Shown one piece after another: positions 1 through 9,019 of a DNA stretch of 64,000 nucleotides; position 1 is the stretch's first letter, and each line of letters begins with the position of its first letter. A model generated the notes under the pieces. It was not told where the DNA came from and did not search any database. It saw nothing but the letters and a program-made list of their open reading frames with translations. The DNA lies in contig NZ_CP070975.1 of NCBI RefSeq assembly GCF_017377875.1, positions 3,720,001 through 3,784,000 on the forward strand, read 5' to 3'. A program made the translations under genes and the position numbers. This DNA comes from Alcaligenes sp. SORT26 (GTDB taxonomy: Bacteria > Pseudomonadota > Gammaproteobacteria > Burkholderiales > Burkholderiaceae_B).

Positions 1-302
1 GGGAGGAACAAGGACAGGCGTTGGGCAGCGTCGCTGAGAACAATTCCGGCCTGCCGTACCGCTGCGGCCATGAACAGAAAGACGCTGGGCAATAACACGC
101 CCAAGGCAATCAGGATCCACCAGGGTGTGGCGGGATTGAGCAGGCTGCTGGGGTGCGGCTGCAGCAGCACCAGGCTAAGCGTGACGGCCACGCCGTAGTT
201 GACCATGATGGCCTGGGCCACATCGATCTGCCGCTGGCGGGCAACTTTCAGCAAAATGGAAACAGCAACACTGCACAGAATGCTGGCGATCAGGGTAAGC
301 AT
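1..302 (-). CDS. DMT/EamA-like membrane protein, N-terminal part (runs off the window)
   Basis: The minus strand is open from an ATG at 302-300 to the window edge, giving about 100 residues beginning MLTLIASILCSVAVSILLK. At least three hydrophobic stretches alternate with short polar turns, including one around AIMVNYGVAVTLSLVLL. That layout and the asparagine-tyrosine pair in the second helix resemble drug/metabolite transporter (EamA) proteins, but the C-terminal half is missing, so the family is tentative. The start lies one base after the bioB stop on the same strand, so the two are probably cotranscribed. A link to biotin or precursor transport would be inference from position only. Confidence 0.6.
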   Translation of the reverse strand, partial: MLTLIASILCSVAVSILLKVARQRQIDVAQAIMVNYGVAVTLSLVLLQPHPSSLLNPATPWWILIALGVLLPSVFLFMAAAVRQAGIVLSDAAQRLSLFL

Positions 303-303
303 C

Positions 304-1320
304 TTAAAGGGCCTCGACCATAGCGCGGGGACGGGTTTGTTCCAGAGACAAGGGAGGCTCGGAGACGGTGGTTTTTGCGGCTTCTAATTGCAGGCGGGCA
401 AACAGATCCTGATCCGCGACAAATTGAGGGTTGCCGGTCGTCAGCAATTGTTCGCCATAGAAAATGGAGTTGGCACCAGCCATAAAGCACAGCGCCTGAG
501 TGCTGTCGTCCATGGTTTCGCGGCCAGCCGACAGGCGCACGGCACTGGTCGGCATCAGGATACGGGCAATGGCAATAGTGCGGACAAACTCAAAAGGGTC
601 CAGATCATCTACCTGATCCAGAGGGGTGCCAGGCACTTTAACCAGTTGGTTAATAGGCACGGACTCGGGGTAGGGGCGCATATTGGCCAGTTGAGCCAGC
701 AGGCCAGCACGTTCACGACGGCTTTCACCCATGCCGATAATGCCGCCGCAGCAACTGTTCAAACCGGCAGCGCGTACGCGCTCTAAGGTGTCCAGACGAT
801 CCTGGTAGGTGCGCGTGCTGATGATCTGGCCGTAGAACTCCGGCGAGGTGTCCAGGTTGTGATTGTAGTAATCCAGCCCAGCCTGTTTCAGGCGCTCTGC
901 CTGACCATCTTTCAGCATGCCCAGGGTGACACAGGTCTCCAGGCCCATTGCTTTGACAGCGCTGACCATATCAATAACCTGGTCCAGTTGTTTTTCCGTG
1001 GGTGAACGCCAGGCCGCACCCATGCAAAAGCGCTGTGCACCTTGTGCTTGAGCCGCGCGGGCGGCTTCCAGTACCTGATTCAAGGGCATCAAGGGTTCTG
1101 GCTCCAGCTCGGTCTGATACTTGGACGATTGCGGGCAGTAGGAGCAATCCTCAGGACAGGCGCCGGTCTTGATGGACAGGAGGCTGGAGAGCTGAATTTG
1201 ATTGGCTGGGTGATGCTGCCTGTGTACGGTCTGCGCCTGGAACAGGAGGTCCATAAAAGGGAGCTCGTAAAGCTCGGTGATGCGGCGGATTGTCCAGGGG
1301 GCAGAGGAATGTACAGACAT
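304..1320 (-). CDS. bioB: Biotin synthase
   Basis: Radical SAM enzyme that inserts sulfur into dethiobiotin to make biotin, a cytoplasmic reaction. At 338 residues it has normal BioB length. The radical-SAM [4Fe-4S] cysteines are C55, C59 and C62 in [16 protein letters not shown]. Other family landmarks are visible: the [13 protein letters not shown] segment, the [10 protein letters not shown] turn and the C-terminal [18 protein letters not shown] motif, which carries residues around the [2Fe-2S] site. No other bio genes are in the window. The only neighbour on the same strand is the membrane gene immediately downstream. Confidence 0.97.
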   Translation of the reverse strand: MSVHSSAPWTIRRITELYELPFMDLLFQAQTVHRQHHPANQIQLSSLLSIKTGACPEDCSYCPQSSKYQTELEPEPLMPLNQVLEAARAAQAQGAQRFCMGAAWRSPTEKQLDQVIDMVSAVKAMGLETCVTLGMLKDGQAERLKQAGLDYYNHNLDTSPEFYGQIISTRTYQDRLDTLERVRAAGLNSCCGGIIGMGESRRERAGLLAQLANMRPYPESVPINQLVKVPGTPLDQVDDLDPFEFVRTIAIARILMPTSAVRLSAGRETMDDSTQALCFMAGANSIFYGEQLLTTGNPQFVADQDLFARLQLEAAKTTVSEPPLSLEQTRPRAMVEAL

Positions 1321-1608
1321 GGCAGGCTACCTTATTCAGTGACGCGGCTATGCTAGGTTTTCTGCCTGTGAAAGACGACTGTTGCGCCTGCTCAGTGTTG
1401 GCCTGCTTTGTTCCTGAAATGCTTATTTCGGCGATAGTTAAGCGAAGATGCTGCTAACTTCTCTTAATCGGAGTCGTTCCGTGCGATACAAATTGTTTCT
1501 CTGTTGATGTTTGCTAAATGTTTCAAGCATTGCTTATGCGCCTGATGACCGTGGCTTCAGCCTTTTTATCCGAGGTAAACTGACGGGCGATTTTGCGAAA
1601 GGATAAAC
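1321..1608. other. Intergenic region between divergent bioB and thioesterase genes
   Basis: This 288-bp stretch separates two divergently transcribed genes and should hold both promoters. I found no clear BirA-type operator, no strong sigma-70 pair and no hairpin that I can defend by eye. Confidence 0.5.
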
Positions 1609-2031
1609 ATGCACGCGTTCGAGCGCCGCATCACCGTGGAATGGGGTGATTGCGATGAGGCCGGGATTGTTTTCTATCCCAATTATTTTTATTGGTTCGA
1701 CTGCACGTATCAGGCCTGGTTGCGGCAGGTGGGTTTAAGCCAGCGCGTTTTGCGGCAAGAATACGATGCAGTCACTCCATTGGTCGATGTGGGGGCCAAC
1801 TTCCGTGCGCCCGTCACCTATGACCGTGATATTCGCGTTTGCGTACAGGTAGCTCAATGGCTGGAGCGACGCTTCAAGCTGGAGTATCAGGTCTTCAATA
1901 TGGATGGTGTGCTGGTTGCGACCGGCCATGAGTGGCGTGCCTGGGCACAGGTCTTGCCGGAAGGGCGGCTGAAAGGTGCCGCCATTGCCCAGGGCTTCCG
2001 TCAGCGTCTAGAAGGGAATGGGGCTGTTTAA
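1609..2031 (+). CDS. 4-hydroxybenzoyl-CoA thioesterase-like acyl-CoA thioesterase (hot-dog fold)
   Basis: A 140-residue single hot-dog domain protein that should hydrolyse an acyl- or aroyl-CoA in the cytoplasm. The N-terminal motif WGDCDEAGIVFYPNY (residues 12-26) matches the catalytic segment of the Pseudomonas-type 4-hydroxybenzoyl-CoA thioesterase, with D16 as the predicted nucleophile or base. An RBS-like AAAGGA precedes the ATG. The last 24 bases overlap the 3' end of the convergent DUF3293 gene. The natural substrate is unknown: YbgC-like (Tol-Pal associated) and aromatic-CoA thioesterases share this motif, and no tol genes or aromatic-CoA ligase are nearby. Confidence 0.8.
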   Translation: MHAFERRITVEWGDCDEAGIVFYPNYFYWFDCTYQAWLRQVGLSQRVLRQEYDAVTPLVDVGANFRAPVTYDRDIRVCVQVAQWLERRFKLEYQVFNMDGVLVATGHEWRAWAQVLPEGRLKGAAIAQGFRQRLEGNGAV

Positions 2032-2490
2032 GTCCGCCTGATCCGACACCGGCAGGCGCTGCTGCACCTGATGCAGTTGTGGCTTGCCATTGGCCGGGAT
2101 ATACACAAAGGCCAATTGCTTGAACAGGCGTGCTTGCCAGCGCGCTTGTTGCAAGCTGATATCCAGCACCAGCAGGCTGGGTTCATCTGGCCATTTGCCT
2201 CTGGGGTCCAGGTTGGTTGCGGGCCACCAGCGCAGGTCCAGCTTCTGCAAATCGCGCAGCAGACTTTCCTGAACCGCATCGTTAAAGGCGCGGCTGCAAA
2301 TTTGTGCGCCTGGATTGCAGGCCGTCAGAATGGCCGCGCCACGGCTGTTTTCTTGCTCCAGCAATTTATTCAGCGGGCGGTTGAGCTGGCCGATGCGCAC
2401 ATCTATATCGCCCTGCGGGCTATGGACACGGTAGATCGCCTTCTCGAAAGCGTGAGACAGGGCGGCGGGCAGGTCTTTCTGTGTAGACAT
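2008..2490 (-). CDS. DUF3293 family protein
   Basis: A 160-residue soluble protein with no signal peptide. The N-terminal part reads YRVHSPQGDIDVRIGQ, followed by AAILTACNPGAQ near residues 52-63. This fits the DUF3293 family, whose members share a conserved T-A-x-N-P turn. No function is established to my knowledge. It is convergent with the thioesterase and shares its last 24 bp with it. A GCATGG/CCATGC hairpin at 2543-2562 lies upstream of its start. Confidence 0.7.
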   Translation of the reverse strand: MSTQKDLPAALSHAFEKAIYRVHSPQGDIDVRIGQLNRPLNKLLEQENSRGAAILTACNPGAQICSRAFNDAVQESLLRDLQKLDLRWWPATNLDPRGKWPDEPSLLVLDISLQQARWQARLFKQLAFVYIPANGKPQLHQVQQRLPVSDQADLNSPIPF

Positions 2491-2597
2491 AAGCTATCTT
2501 GCGTCGTTCTGTTCTCTAGACCCACAAGACTAGCAGTGGGATGCATGGTTTTTAAGCCATGCAACCATTATTTACACAGTTTCAGCCCTCAAGCAAG

Positions 2598-5500
2598 TTA
2601 AGCGGTACGTGGGTCCTGGATTCGATTCCAGATCGCGTACAGGCTAGGCAAGAACAAAAGCGTCAGGATCGTGCCAATGGCCGTGCCACCGATCAGTGTC
2701 AGGGCCATGGAGCCCCAGAACACCGAAAAGGACAGGGGGATGAAAGCCAGCACCGCTGCCAGGGCCGTCAGAATGACAGGCCGGGCGCGCTGCACGGTGG
2801 CTTCAATCACCGCATCGTAAGGGGATGCGCCTTCGGCCCGGTTGGTCTTGATCTGCTCGATCAGGATGAGCGTATTGCGCATCAGAATCCCCGCCAGACC
2901 GATCAGACCCAGAATGGCCGTAAAGCCAAAGGGCTGCTGGAAGATCAGCAGGGCGGGCACACTACCAATCAAGCCCAGGGGAGCGGTCAGGAACACCATG
3001 ATCATGGACGACAGCGAGCGAACCTGAATCACAATCACCAGCAGCATCAGGGCAATCATCACCGGGAATACGGGCAGCAAGGCATCGTTGGATTTCTTGG
3101 CCTCGGCGGTAATACCGCTCATCTCGATCAGATAGCCTGGCGGCAGTGTGGCCTGCAAAGGCGCAAACTCTTTCATGACGCGATTGGCGACCTCAGCCGG
3201 TTGCACGTGCGGCGCAATATCACCGCGCACCGTCATGGTTGGCAGGCGGTTGCGGCGGGCCAGCTTGGGCTCTTCCTGAATAATCTCCAGCTTGCCCACT
3301 TGCTCCAAAGGCAGGTTCTGACCTTGTTCATTCATCACCGTCAGGCCGGATAAGCGTGTCGGATCGTGGCGGTTGATGGCGGAGCTGCGTGCCACAACCA
3401 GGACATTGCGCAAGTCTTCGCGGTATTCAGCAACCGTGCTGCCATCCAGTTGTAGCTGGATTTGCTCGGCCAGGCTTTGGCGGTTCAAGCCCAGTGCTTG
3501 CAGGCGTTGGGGATCAACGTCCAGCTTTAATACCGGCACGCGTGAGCCCCAGTCCACGTTGACCTGACGCATATCCTTGTCAGCACGCATGATGCTCATG
3601 GCTTGCTCGGAAATGCTGCGCAGCTTGTCCAGATCAGGGCCGCGTACCAGGAACTCAACGGGGTATTTGGTGGAGGGGCCGAACACCAGTTGGGTTGCGC
3701 GCACGCGCGCTTCCGGGGTCAGGCCATCGGCCACCACTTGGCGAAAGCGTTGCAGCAAGTCGTCCCTGTCGTGCTGGTTGGCTGTCAGAACAACCAGACG
3801 TGCAAACGATGGATCAGGGAGTTCAGGGTTATAAGACAGGAAAAAGCGGGGAGCGCCTTGTCCGGCATAACTGGTGACCAGCTTGGTCTCCGGCTGCTCA
3901 CGTAACCAGCTCTCTACCTTGCGAGTCACCATCTGGGTGGACTGTATGCTGCTGCCCTCCGGTAGCTGCACTTCCACCAAAAGTTCGGGGCGATCAGAAG
4001 TAGGGAAAAACTGCTGTTTGACGAAACCCATGCCCACCACAGCCAGCACGAAAGCCAGGACCACAATGCCAGTCACCATGAACTTATGGTGCACCGACCA
4101 GGCAATCATGCGACGCAGACGCATGTAGTTAGGGGTGTCGTAGATGGCTTGATGGCCGCCCGGGCGTGCTGGAATGGCAGGCAGGAGCTTGACGCCCATG
4201 TAGGGGGTGAAGGCTACAGCAACCAGCCAGGAAGTCAGCAGGGCAGCGGCTAGAATCCAGAAGATATTGCCTGCGTATTCCCCGGCAGAGGAACGGGCAA
4301 ATCCCACAGGCAGGAAGCCGATAATGGTTACCAGCGTGCCGGACAACATGGGGGCGGCGGTATGGTTCCAGGCATAGGCAGCCGCTTTCAGGCGGTCCAT
4401 GCCTTCTTCCATTTTCACGATCATGATCTCGATCGCAATAATGGCGTCGTCCACCAGTAGACCCAAAGAGATGATCAGTGCGCCCAGCGTTACCCGGTCA
4501 AAGACCTTGCCTGTCATCATCATGATGACGAACACCATGGCCAGTGTCAGGGGAACAGCCGCCGCCACCACAATGCCCACACGCCAGCCCATGCTGACCA
4601 GACATACCAGCAGCACTACGCTAAGCGCAGCGAAGAACTTGAACATGAACTCGCCAACGGCAGAGGCAATATTCACCGACTGGTTGGTGACGGTATCCAG
4701 CGAGAAGCCCAGGGGCAGGGCAGCCGCAATGTCTTCACGAGCTTTTTCCAGATCCTTGCCCAGATACAGGCCGTTATAGCCTTCCTGCATCACCACATCC
4801 AGCAGCATGGCGAACTGGGCATTATGGTGAATCTCGAAGCTGGGCGGGTCCTCGTAACCACGGCTGATGGTGGCGATATCGCCCAGACGCAGGTTGTGGC
4901 CTTGAACGTAGATATAGGTATTGCTGATGGCCTCCACATCATCCAGCCCAGCGCTGATGCGCATATGAATGCGTGGGCCGTCTGTGCTGATCGCACCGCT
5001 GGCCGCCATGGCGCTGCGCTTGGACAGGGCTTGCAAAATCTGCTGGGGATTGAGCTGCAGATTGTGCAGCTTGGCCTCGTCCAGATCGACAAAAATGCGT
5101 TCGCTTTGTTCGCCCAGAATATTGACCTTCTTGACGCCGGGAACTTGCAGCAACTGGCTGCGTACCTTCTCGGCCTCACGGGTCAGCAGGCGTGGGGGCA
5201 GGCCGGGCGCCTGGAGCGCAAACAGGCTGAAGGAGACATCTGAGTACTCATCGTTCACGAAAGGCCCCTGCACGCCTTTAGGCAAGCGGGGAGCCTGGTC
5301 CTGCAGTTTCTTGCGTAGTTGATAAAACTCGCTTTGGACGTCGGCAGGCGGCATGGTGTCTTTCAGGGTCACCACCATCAGCGCGGTGCCGGGCCGGGTA
5401 ACGGTCTCGACCTTATCGAACCAGCGCAGTTCCTGCATGCGCTTTTCCATGGGCTCGGCCACCAGATCCTGCATTTCCTGAGCGGTGGCACCGGGCCACA

Positions 5501-5660
5501 TGGCCGTTACCGTCAGGACTTTGACCGTAAAGGCCGGGTCCTCGGCTCGTCCCAGTTTGACGAAGGAATAAATACCGGATGCAGCCAGGGCAATAATCAG
5601 AAATAGCGTAATGGCCCGTTCGCGTACCGCCAGTGCGGAGAGGTTAAAGCGGCCTGTCAT
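2598..5660 (-). CDS. RND efflux pump inner-membrane permease (AcrB/TriC-like)
   Basis: A 1020-residue HAE-1-type resistance-nodulation-division transporter, expected to export hydrophobic drugs, solvents or detergents as a trimer using the proton gradient. The architecture is classical: one N-terminal helix, a large periplasmic porter domain, a central helix bundle with the proton-relay DD pair in SLGLLVDDAIIAIEIM, a second periplasmic domain and a C-terminal bundle. Its ATG overlaps the stop of the adaptor gene by 4 bp (ATGA), showing tight coupling. No outer-membrane factor gene follows, so it presumably uses a TolC/OprM-type channel encoded elsewhere. The substrate is unknown. Confidence 0.93.
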   Translation of the reverse strand: MTGRFNLSALAVRERAITLFLIIALAASGIYSFVKLGRAEDPAFTVKVLTVTAMWPGATAQEMQDLVAEPMEKRMQELRWFDKVETVTRPGTALMVVTLKDTMPPADVQSEFYQLRKKLQDQAPRLPKGVQGPFVNDEYSDVSFSLFALQAPGLPPRLLTREAEKVRSQLLQVPGVKKVNILGEQSERIFVDLDEAKLHNLQLNPQQILQALSKRSAMAASGAISTDGPRIHMRISAGLDDVEAISNTYIYVQGHNLRLGDIATISRGYEDPPSFEIHHNAQFAMLLDVVMQEGYNGLYLGKDLEKAREDIAAALPLGFSLDTVTNQSVNIASAVGEFMFKFFAALSVVLLVCLVSMGWRVGIVVAAAVPLTLAMVFVIMMMTGKVFDRVTLGALIISLGLLVDDAIIAIEIMIVKMEEGMDRLKAAAYAWNHTAAPMLSGTLVTIIGFLPVGFARSSAGEYAGNIFWILAAALLTSWLVAVAFTPYMGVKLLPAIPARPGGHQAIYDTPNYMRLRRMIAWSVHHKFMVTGIVVLAFVLAVVGMGFVKQQFFPTSDRPELLVEVQLPEGSSIQSTQMVTRKVESWLREQPETKLVTSYAGQGAPRFFLSYNPELPDPSFARLVVLTANQHDRDDLLQRFRQVVADGLTPEARVRATQLVFGPSTKYPVEFLVRGPDLDKLRSISEQAMSIMRADKDMRQVNVDWGSRVPVLKLDVDPQRLQALGLNRQSLAEQIQLQLDGSTVAEYREDLRNVLVVARSSAINRHDPTRLSGLTVMNEQGQNLPLEQVGKLEIIQEEPKLARRNRLPTMTVRGDIAPHVQPAEVANRVMKEFAPLQATLPPGYLIEMSGITAEAKKSNDALLPVFPVMIALMLLVIVIQVRSLSSMIMVFLTAPLGLIGSVPALLIFQQPFGFTAILGLIGLAGILMRNTLILIEQIKTNRAEGASPYDAVIEATVQRARPVILTALAAVLAFIPLSFSVFWGSMALTLIGGTAIGTILTLLFLPSLYAIWNRIQDPRTA

Positions 5661-6742
5661 TGCTTGGCCTCGCGTGTTTCAGGGCGAATTTCCTGGCCTT
5701 CATGCAAAAGATTGGCCCCTAAAGCCACGATAGGTGTGCCGGCTTCCGGTCCTTCGGACAAGTAAGCGTGTTCCTGCGCCAGCTTGGCGATGGTCACAGG
5801 CTGCCAATGCACGGTTTTTTGATTATCAATCACCCATACGCCAGGGCCTTTGCCCGCATCGTAAAGTGCGGTCAGCGGGATTTGATTCAAGGCATTGGCG
5901 TCGGGAGGCGTCAAATGCACGATGGCGCTGGAGCCCAATCGGGCTGTGACGTTTTCATTCGCAAAAGAAAAGCGGGCCTGATAGCTGCGGGTGGCCGGGT
6001 CGGACGACTGGGCCAGCTCCCGTAATTGGGCGGGCAGACTTTCCTGGGAGTCGGTCAGTTCAATGGTGGCACGTGTGCCAAGGGGAATATCCCATTGCTC
6101 GGGCAGGCTGACAATGACATCGCGCGGGCCGTCCTGGGCCAGACGCAGCACGGCTTGTCCGGCGCTGACCACTTGCCCTACATCACCCAGTTGGGCCGTG
6201 ATAATGCCGCTGGCTTCTGCCTTCAAAGAGCTGTATTGATCCGCATTGTGGGCGATCTCGGCCTGAGCCTGGGCGGACTTCAAATTAGCCTGGGCGCTGC
6301 GTAATGCCTGTTTGCTCTGCTCGTGAGCCTGACGGGATACGCCACCTTGCTCGACCAGCAGGGACAAGCGTTTGTAATCGGACTGAGCCTGCTCAGCCTG
6401 GGCCGTGGCGGCTTGTACGGCGGCCAGACGTGCTCGATGATCCAGTTGCAGGTCTTTTGGGTCCAGCGTCATCAGGAGCTGGCCTTTCTCTACGTGCTCG
6501 CCGTTCTGAACCTTGCGTGTATCAATCTTGCCGCCTACTCGGAAGGCCAAGGGGCTTTCTACCCGTGCACTGATCAAACCCAGAAAACGTCGCTGTTGAT
6601 CTGCTTTGGGTTGAATCACGCTTTGAATGACCAAAGGAGCCTGAGTGCGAGGGTCGGCCTCCTGCGTCTGCTGGCTGCACCCCATCAGTACAAGGGCGGC
6701 AGACAAACTCAAAACAGGGCTAAGAGAGCGGAAAAGAGCCAT
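5657..6742 (-). CDS. RND efflux periplasmic adaptor (membrane fusion lipoprotein)
   Basis: A 361-residue HlyD/AcrA-type membrane fusion protein. A signal peptide ends in the lipobox LVLMGC, so the mature protein is a lipoprotein starting at Cys22. A barrel-sandwich segment (VGGKIDTRKVQNGEHVEKGQ) is followed by a Gln/Ala-rich coiled-coil hairpin at about residues 100-170 and then a second half-lipoyl segment (GIITAQLGDVGQVVSAGQ). It bridges the inner-membrane pump and an outer-membrane channel. It sits between the TetR gene (54 bp upstream) and the permease, which it overlaps by 4 bp. Confidence 0.92.
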   Translation of the reverse strand: MALFRSLSPVLSLSAALVLMGCSQQTQEADPRTQAPLVIQSVIQPKADQQRRFLGLISARVESPLAFRVGGKIDTRKVQNGEHVEKGQLLMTLDPKDLQLDHRARLAAVQAATAQAEQAQSDYKRLSLLVEQGGVSRQAHEQSKQALRSAQANLKSAQAQAEIAHNADQYSSLKAEASGIITAQLGDVGQVVSAGQAVLRLAQDGPRDVIVSLPEQWDIPLGTRATIELTDSQESLPAQLRELAQSSDPATRSYQARFSFANENVTARLGSSAIVHLTPPDANALNQIPLTALYDAGKGPGVWVIDNQKTVHWQPVTIAKLAQEHAYLSEGPEAGTPIVALGANLLHEGQEIRPETREAKQ

Positions 6743-6796
6743 TCAGGACTCCGGGTAAGTAAATGGTTGGATGAACTGTAACTTGGGGCTGGATGC

Positions 6797-7408
6797 TCAA
6801 GGCATCAGGCTGCGCAGGATAAGCTGCGTCACCACCAGCAAACCTTGGCGGGTTTTTTCAGGTGGATGTATTTCCAGCAAGACAGGGTGCAGACAGGCGG
6901 TCAAGGCAAACAGGATGCCTTGCACTACTTCGTCCAAAGGCGTGCGACGCTCGAAGTCGCCGCTTTCACGGCCTGCACGCACCAGAGCGGTGATCTGGGT
7001 CAGCAAGTCTTCTCTGTGCTGGTCTACCGTTGCCCAGTTGTTTTGCAAGGCTTCAATTACCACTTCCTGCATGCGGCCTTCTTGCAAGAACAGCTCCAGG
7101 CTTAGATTGCAGGCAGTTTCCGTGAAATGACGCAGGCGTTCGATAGGAGGCAGATCGCCATCAACAATCTGCTGTAGCTGCACGTGCATGCTATGGAGTA
7201 CCGAATGGCAAATCGCTTGCCCGATAGCCTGCTTGGAGTCGAAAAACCGATACAGATAGGCACTGGATACGCCTATGGCTTTGGCCAGGCTGGCAACCGA
7301 GGTTTTGCGATAGCCATACAGACGGAAGTGCGTATGGGCCTGTTCAATAATCTGTTCGCGGCGATGATGTTCGGTCGGGCCGCGCTGGCCCAAGGTGCTG
7401 GCTGGCAT
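6797..7408 (-). CDS. TetR/AcrR family repressor of the RND operon
   Basis: A 203-residue one-component regulator. The N-terminal helix-turn-helix is around residues 34-55 (TSVASLAKAIGVSSAYLYRF, then FDSKQAIGQA), typical of TetR proteins. The rest is a helical ligand and dimerisation domain. It is the first gene of a three-gene minus-strand unit with the adaptor and pump, so autoregulation together with control of the pump is the simplest reading. A short dyad 25 bp upstream of its start is a candidate operator. Confidence 0.88.
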   Translation of the reverse strand: MPASTLGQRGPTEHHRREQIIEQAHTHFRLYGYRKTSVASLAKAIGVSSAYLYRFFDSKQAIGQAICHSVLHSMHVQLQQIVDGDLPPIERLRHFTETACNLSLELFLQEGRMQEVVIEALQNNWATVDQHREDLLTQITALVRAGRESGDFERRTPLDEVVQGILFALTACLHPVLLEIHPPEKTRQGLLVVTQLILRSLMP

Positions 7409-7432
7409 GGAAGTTGAATGTTGAAGTAACGA

Positions 7433-7447
7433 TAATGCAATACATTA
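7433..7447. promoter_or_regulatory. Candidate TetR operator
   Basis: A perfect inverted repeat, TAATG-5 nt-CATTA, lies between the tetR start (7408) and the divergent repeat-protein gene. Its size is at the short end for TetR operators. The overlapping GATAAT at 7431-7436 could be a -10 element for the plus-strand gene. Assignment is by position only. Confidence 0.3.
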
Positions 7448-7648
7448 ACTTCCTTGGGGCTTGGGAGCAAGAAAATTGAGTGTCTGAAGCCAGGGGCTGG
7501 CTATTTGCGGGAGGGAAGGGCTGGGGTGCCGCGTCCTGGTAAGCTGCAAGGCGGTTGTCGATTGGGGTGCAGGGCGGTGAAAAGCCTGCTAGATTCCAGA
7601 ACTATCTGGCTTTTGTGCTTTTTTATTGGAATATATGGGAGAGCGGAA

Positions 7649-8428
7649 GTGAGAAATTTGACTCGAATCATCGCTGCACTGGTGACGGGCCTATTGGTGG
7701 CGAGCCCCGTACATGCTCAGTTTTTTGGAAACTGGGAGTCTGATGGTCGGGGAGGTTATAGAGGGGTAGGTCGTAGTAGTGGAGAGGGCTGGGAGTCGGA
7801 CGGCCGAGGTGGTTTCCGGGGAACGGGTCGGAACTCAGGTTCTGGTTGGGATTCCGACGGCCGTGGTGGTTACCGGGGGACAGGGCGTAATTCCGGGTCC
7901 GGTTGGGACTCGAATGGCAGCGGTGGTTTTCGCGGAACTGGGCGCAATAGTGGTTCTAGTTGGGATTCTGACGGCCGAGGAGGTCTCAGGGGGTCGGGAG
8001 CCAACTCGGGTGCCAGGTTGGAGTCCGATGGTCGCGGTGGATTCCGAGGGACTGATAGTCATTCGACCGCTCGTTGGGAGTCGGATGGGCGTGGTGGATA
8101 CAGAGGTTCAGGCGCAAGTTCTGGGTCTCGCTTGGAGTCCAATGGTCGTGGCGGCTTTCGAGGGACAGGGAAAGAATCCGGGGCAGGTTGGGAGTCCAAT
8201 GGCCACGGCGGGTTTCGGGGCACTGGCCGTAACTCTGGTTCCGGTTGGGAAACGAATGGTCGTGGTGGCTACCGAGGGACGGGTCGTAATTCTGGATCGG
8301 GCTGGGATGCTGATGGTCGAGGCGGTTTTAGAGGGACTGGTCGCAACTCGGGTTCCCGCTGGGAGTCGGATGGGCGTGGTGGCTATAGAGGATCGGGGTC
8401 TTATAACGGGCCAGCCTTGCCATTTTGA
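7649..8428 (+). CDS. Secreted glycine/arginine-rich protein with twelve 19-residue tandem repeats
   Basis: I start this gene at the GTG at 7649 because it opens a typical Sec signal peptide (about 23 residues, ending PVHA before QFF); the same frame is open further upstream but gives no signal. The product is 259 residues. From residue 29 it consists of eleven complete 19-residue repeats plus one partial unit, consensus WESDGRGGFRGTGRNSGSG. Trp is replaced by Leu in units 6 and 8; position 9 alternates mainly between Phe and Tyr. It has no cysteines and no anchoring motif, so it should be extracellular or periplasmic. I do not recognise a named family; function unknown. A terminator follows at 8475-8505. 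Confidence 0.75.
   Translation: MRNLTRIIAALVTGLLVASPVHAQFFGNWESDGRGGYRGVGRSSGEGWESDGRGGFRGTGRNSGSGWDSDGRGGYRGTGRNSGSGWDSNGSGGFRGTGRNSGSSWDSDGRGGLRGSGANSGARLESDGRGGFRGTDSHSTARWESDGRGGYRGSGASSGSRLESNGRGGFRGTGKESGAGWESNGHGGFRGTGRNSGSGWETNGRGGYRGTGRNSGSGWDADGRGGFRGTGRNSGSRWESDGRGGYRGSGSYNGPALPF
7733..8410 (+). repeat. Twelve tandem 57-bp coding repeats
   Basis: In-frame 57-bp units run from 7733 to about 8410 within the secreted-protein gene. The core GGTCGTGGTGG-type stretch is the best-conserved part. Because the period is divisible by three, several non-coding frames are also open across the array. Confidence 0.9.
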
Positions 8429-8474
8429 TGTGTGCCCGGCGTTCAAGTCAGATAGTTCTGAGAGGGCATGAAAA

Positions 8475-8505
8475 AAAGCCTGACAGATCGAAATCTATCA
8501 GGCTT
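8475..8505. terminator. Bidirectional rho-independent terminator
   Basis: The stem AAAGCCTGACAGAT pairs with ATCTATCAGGCTTT (one mismatch), with A-runs on the left and T-runs on the right. It can end the repeat-protein transcript on the plus strand and the tRNA transcript on the minus strand. Confidence 0.8.
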
Positions 8506-8517
8506 TCTGGAATCTTT

Positions 8518-8594
8518 TGGCGGAGCGGACGGGACTCGAACCCGCGACCCCCGGCGTGACAGGCCGGTATTCTAACCAACTGAACTACCGCTCC
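8518..8594 (-). tRNA. tRNA-Asp(GTC), copy 1
   Basis: A 77-nt cloverleaf on the minus strand beginning GGAGCGGUAG, with anticodon GUC inside CCGGCCU-GUC-ACGCCGG, the T-loop GGUUCGAGUCC and an encoded CCA end. It belongs to the first Asp-Glu-Ala cluster and is its last gene in transcription order. Confidence 0.97.
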
Positions 8595-8618
8595 GCAGCG
8601 GTTGCCAAGCAAAAGCTT

Positions 8619-8694
8619 TGGCGTCCCCTAGGGGATTCGAACCCCTGTACCCACCGTGAAAGGGTGGTGTCCTAGGCCTCTAGACGAAGGGGAC
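8619..8694 (-). tRNA. tRNA-Glu(TTC), copy 1
   Basis: A 76-nt cloverleaf beginning GUCCCCUUCGUCUAGAGG, with anticodon UUC in CCCUUUCACGG, T-loop GGUUCGAAUCC and an encoded CCA. It lies 24 bp from tRNA-Asp in the same polycistronic transcript. Confidence 0.97.
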
Positions 8695-8719
8695 AGGACT
8701 TACAACTAAATCGTCGTTT

Positions 8720-8795
<76 letters not shown>

Positions 8796-8918
8796 AATTT
8801 TCTTTACTTCGTTTTTTAACTGCGTCAAAAAACCAAAGTATCGAAATAAGTGTCAGGCTTGACGAGGCTTGCCACTTCAAACTGCTAAACCAGTCTGGGA
8901 CTGATTTTTTAAATCTTT

Positions 8919-8995
8919 TGGCGGAGCGGACGGGGCTCGAACCCGCGACCCCCGGCGTGACAGGCCGGTATTCTAACCAACTGAACTACCGCTCC
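8919..8995 (-). tRNA. tRNA-Asp(GTC), copy 2
   Basis: Identical to copy 1 except for one T-loop change (GAGC instead of GAGU). Anticodon GUC and the encoded CCA are retained. It lies 401 bp from copy 1. Confidence 0.97.
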
Positions 8996-9019
8996 GCAGC
9001 GGTTGCCAAGCAAAAGCTT

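Noticed and set aside
7733-8410. CRISPR array
   Set aside because: The 57-bp repeats are contiguous and coding, with no unique spacers. I saw no repeat-spacer pattern anywhere in the window.
7779-8471. A second plus-strand frame and two minus-strand frames open across the 57-bp repeat array
   Set aside because: A repeat period divisible by three keeps several frames open. Only the chosen frame has a signal peptide and a conserved repeat consensus.
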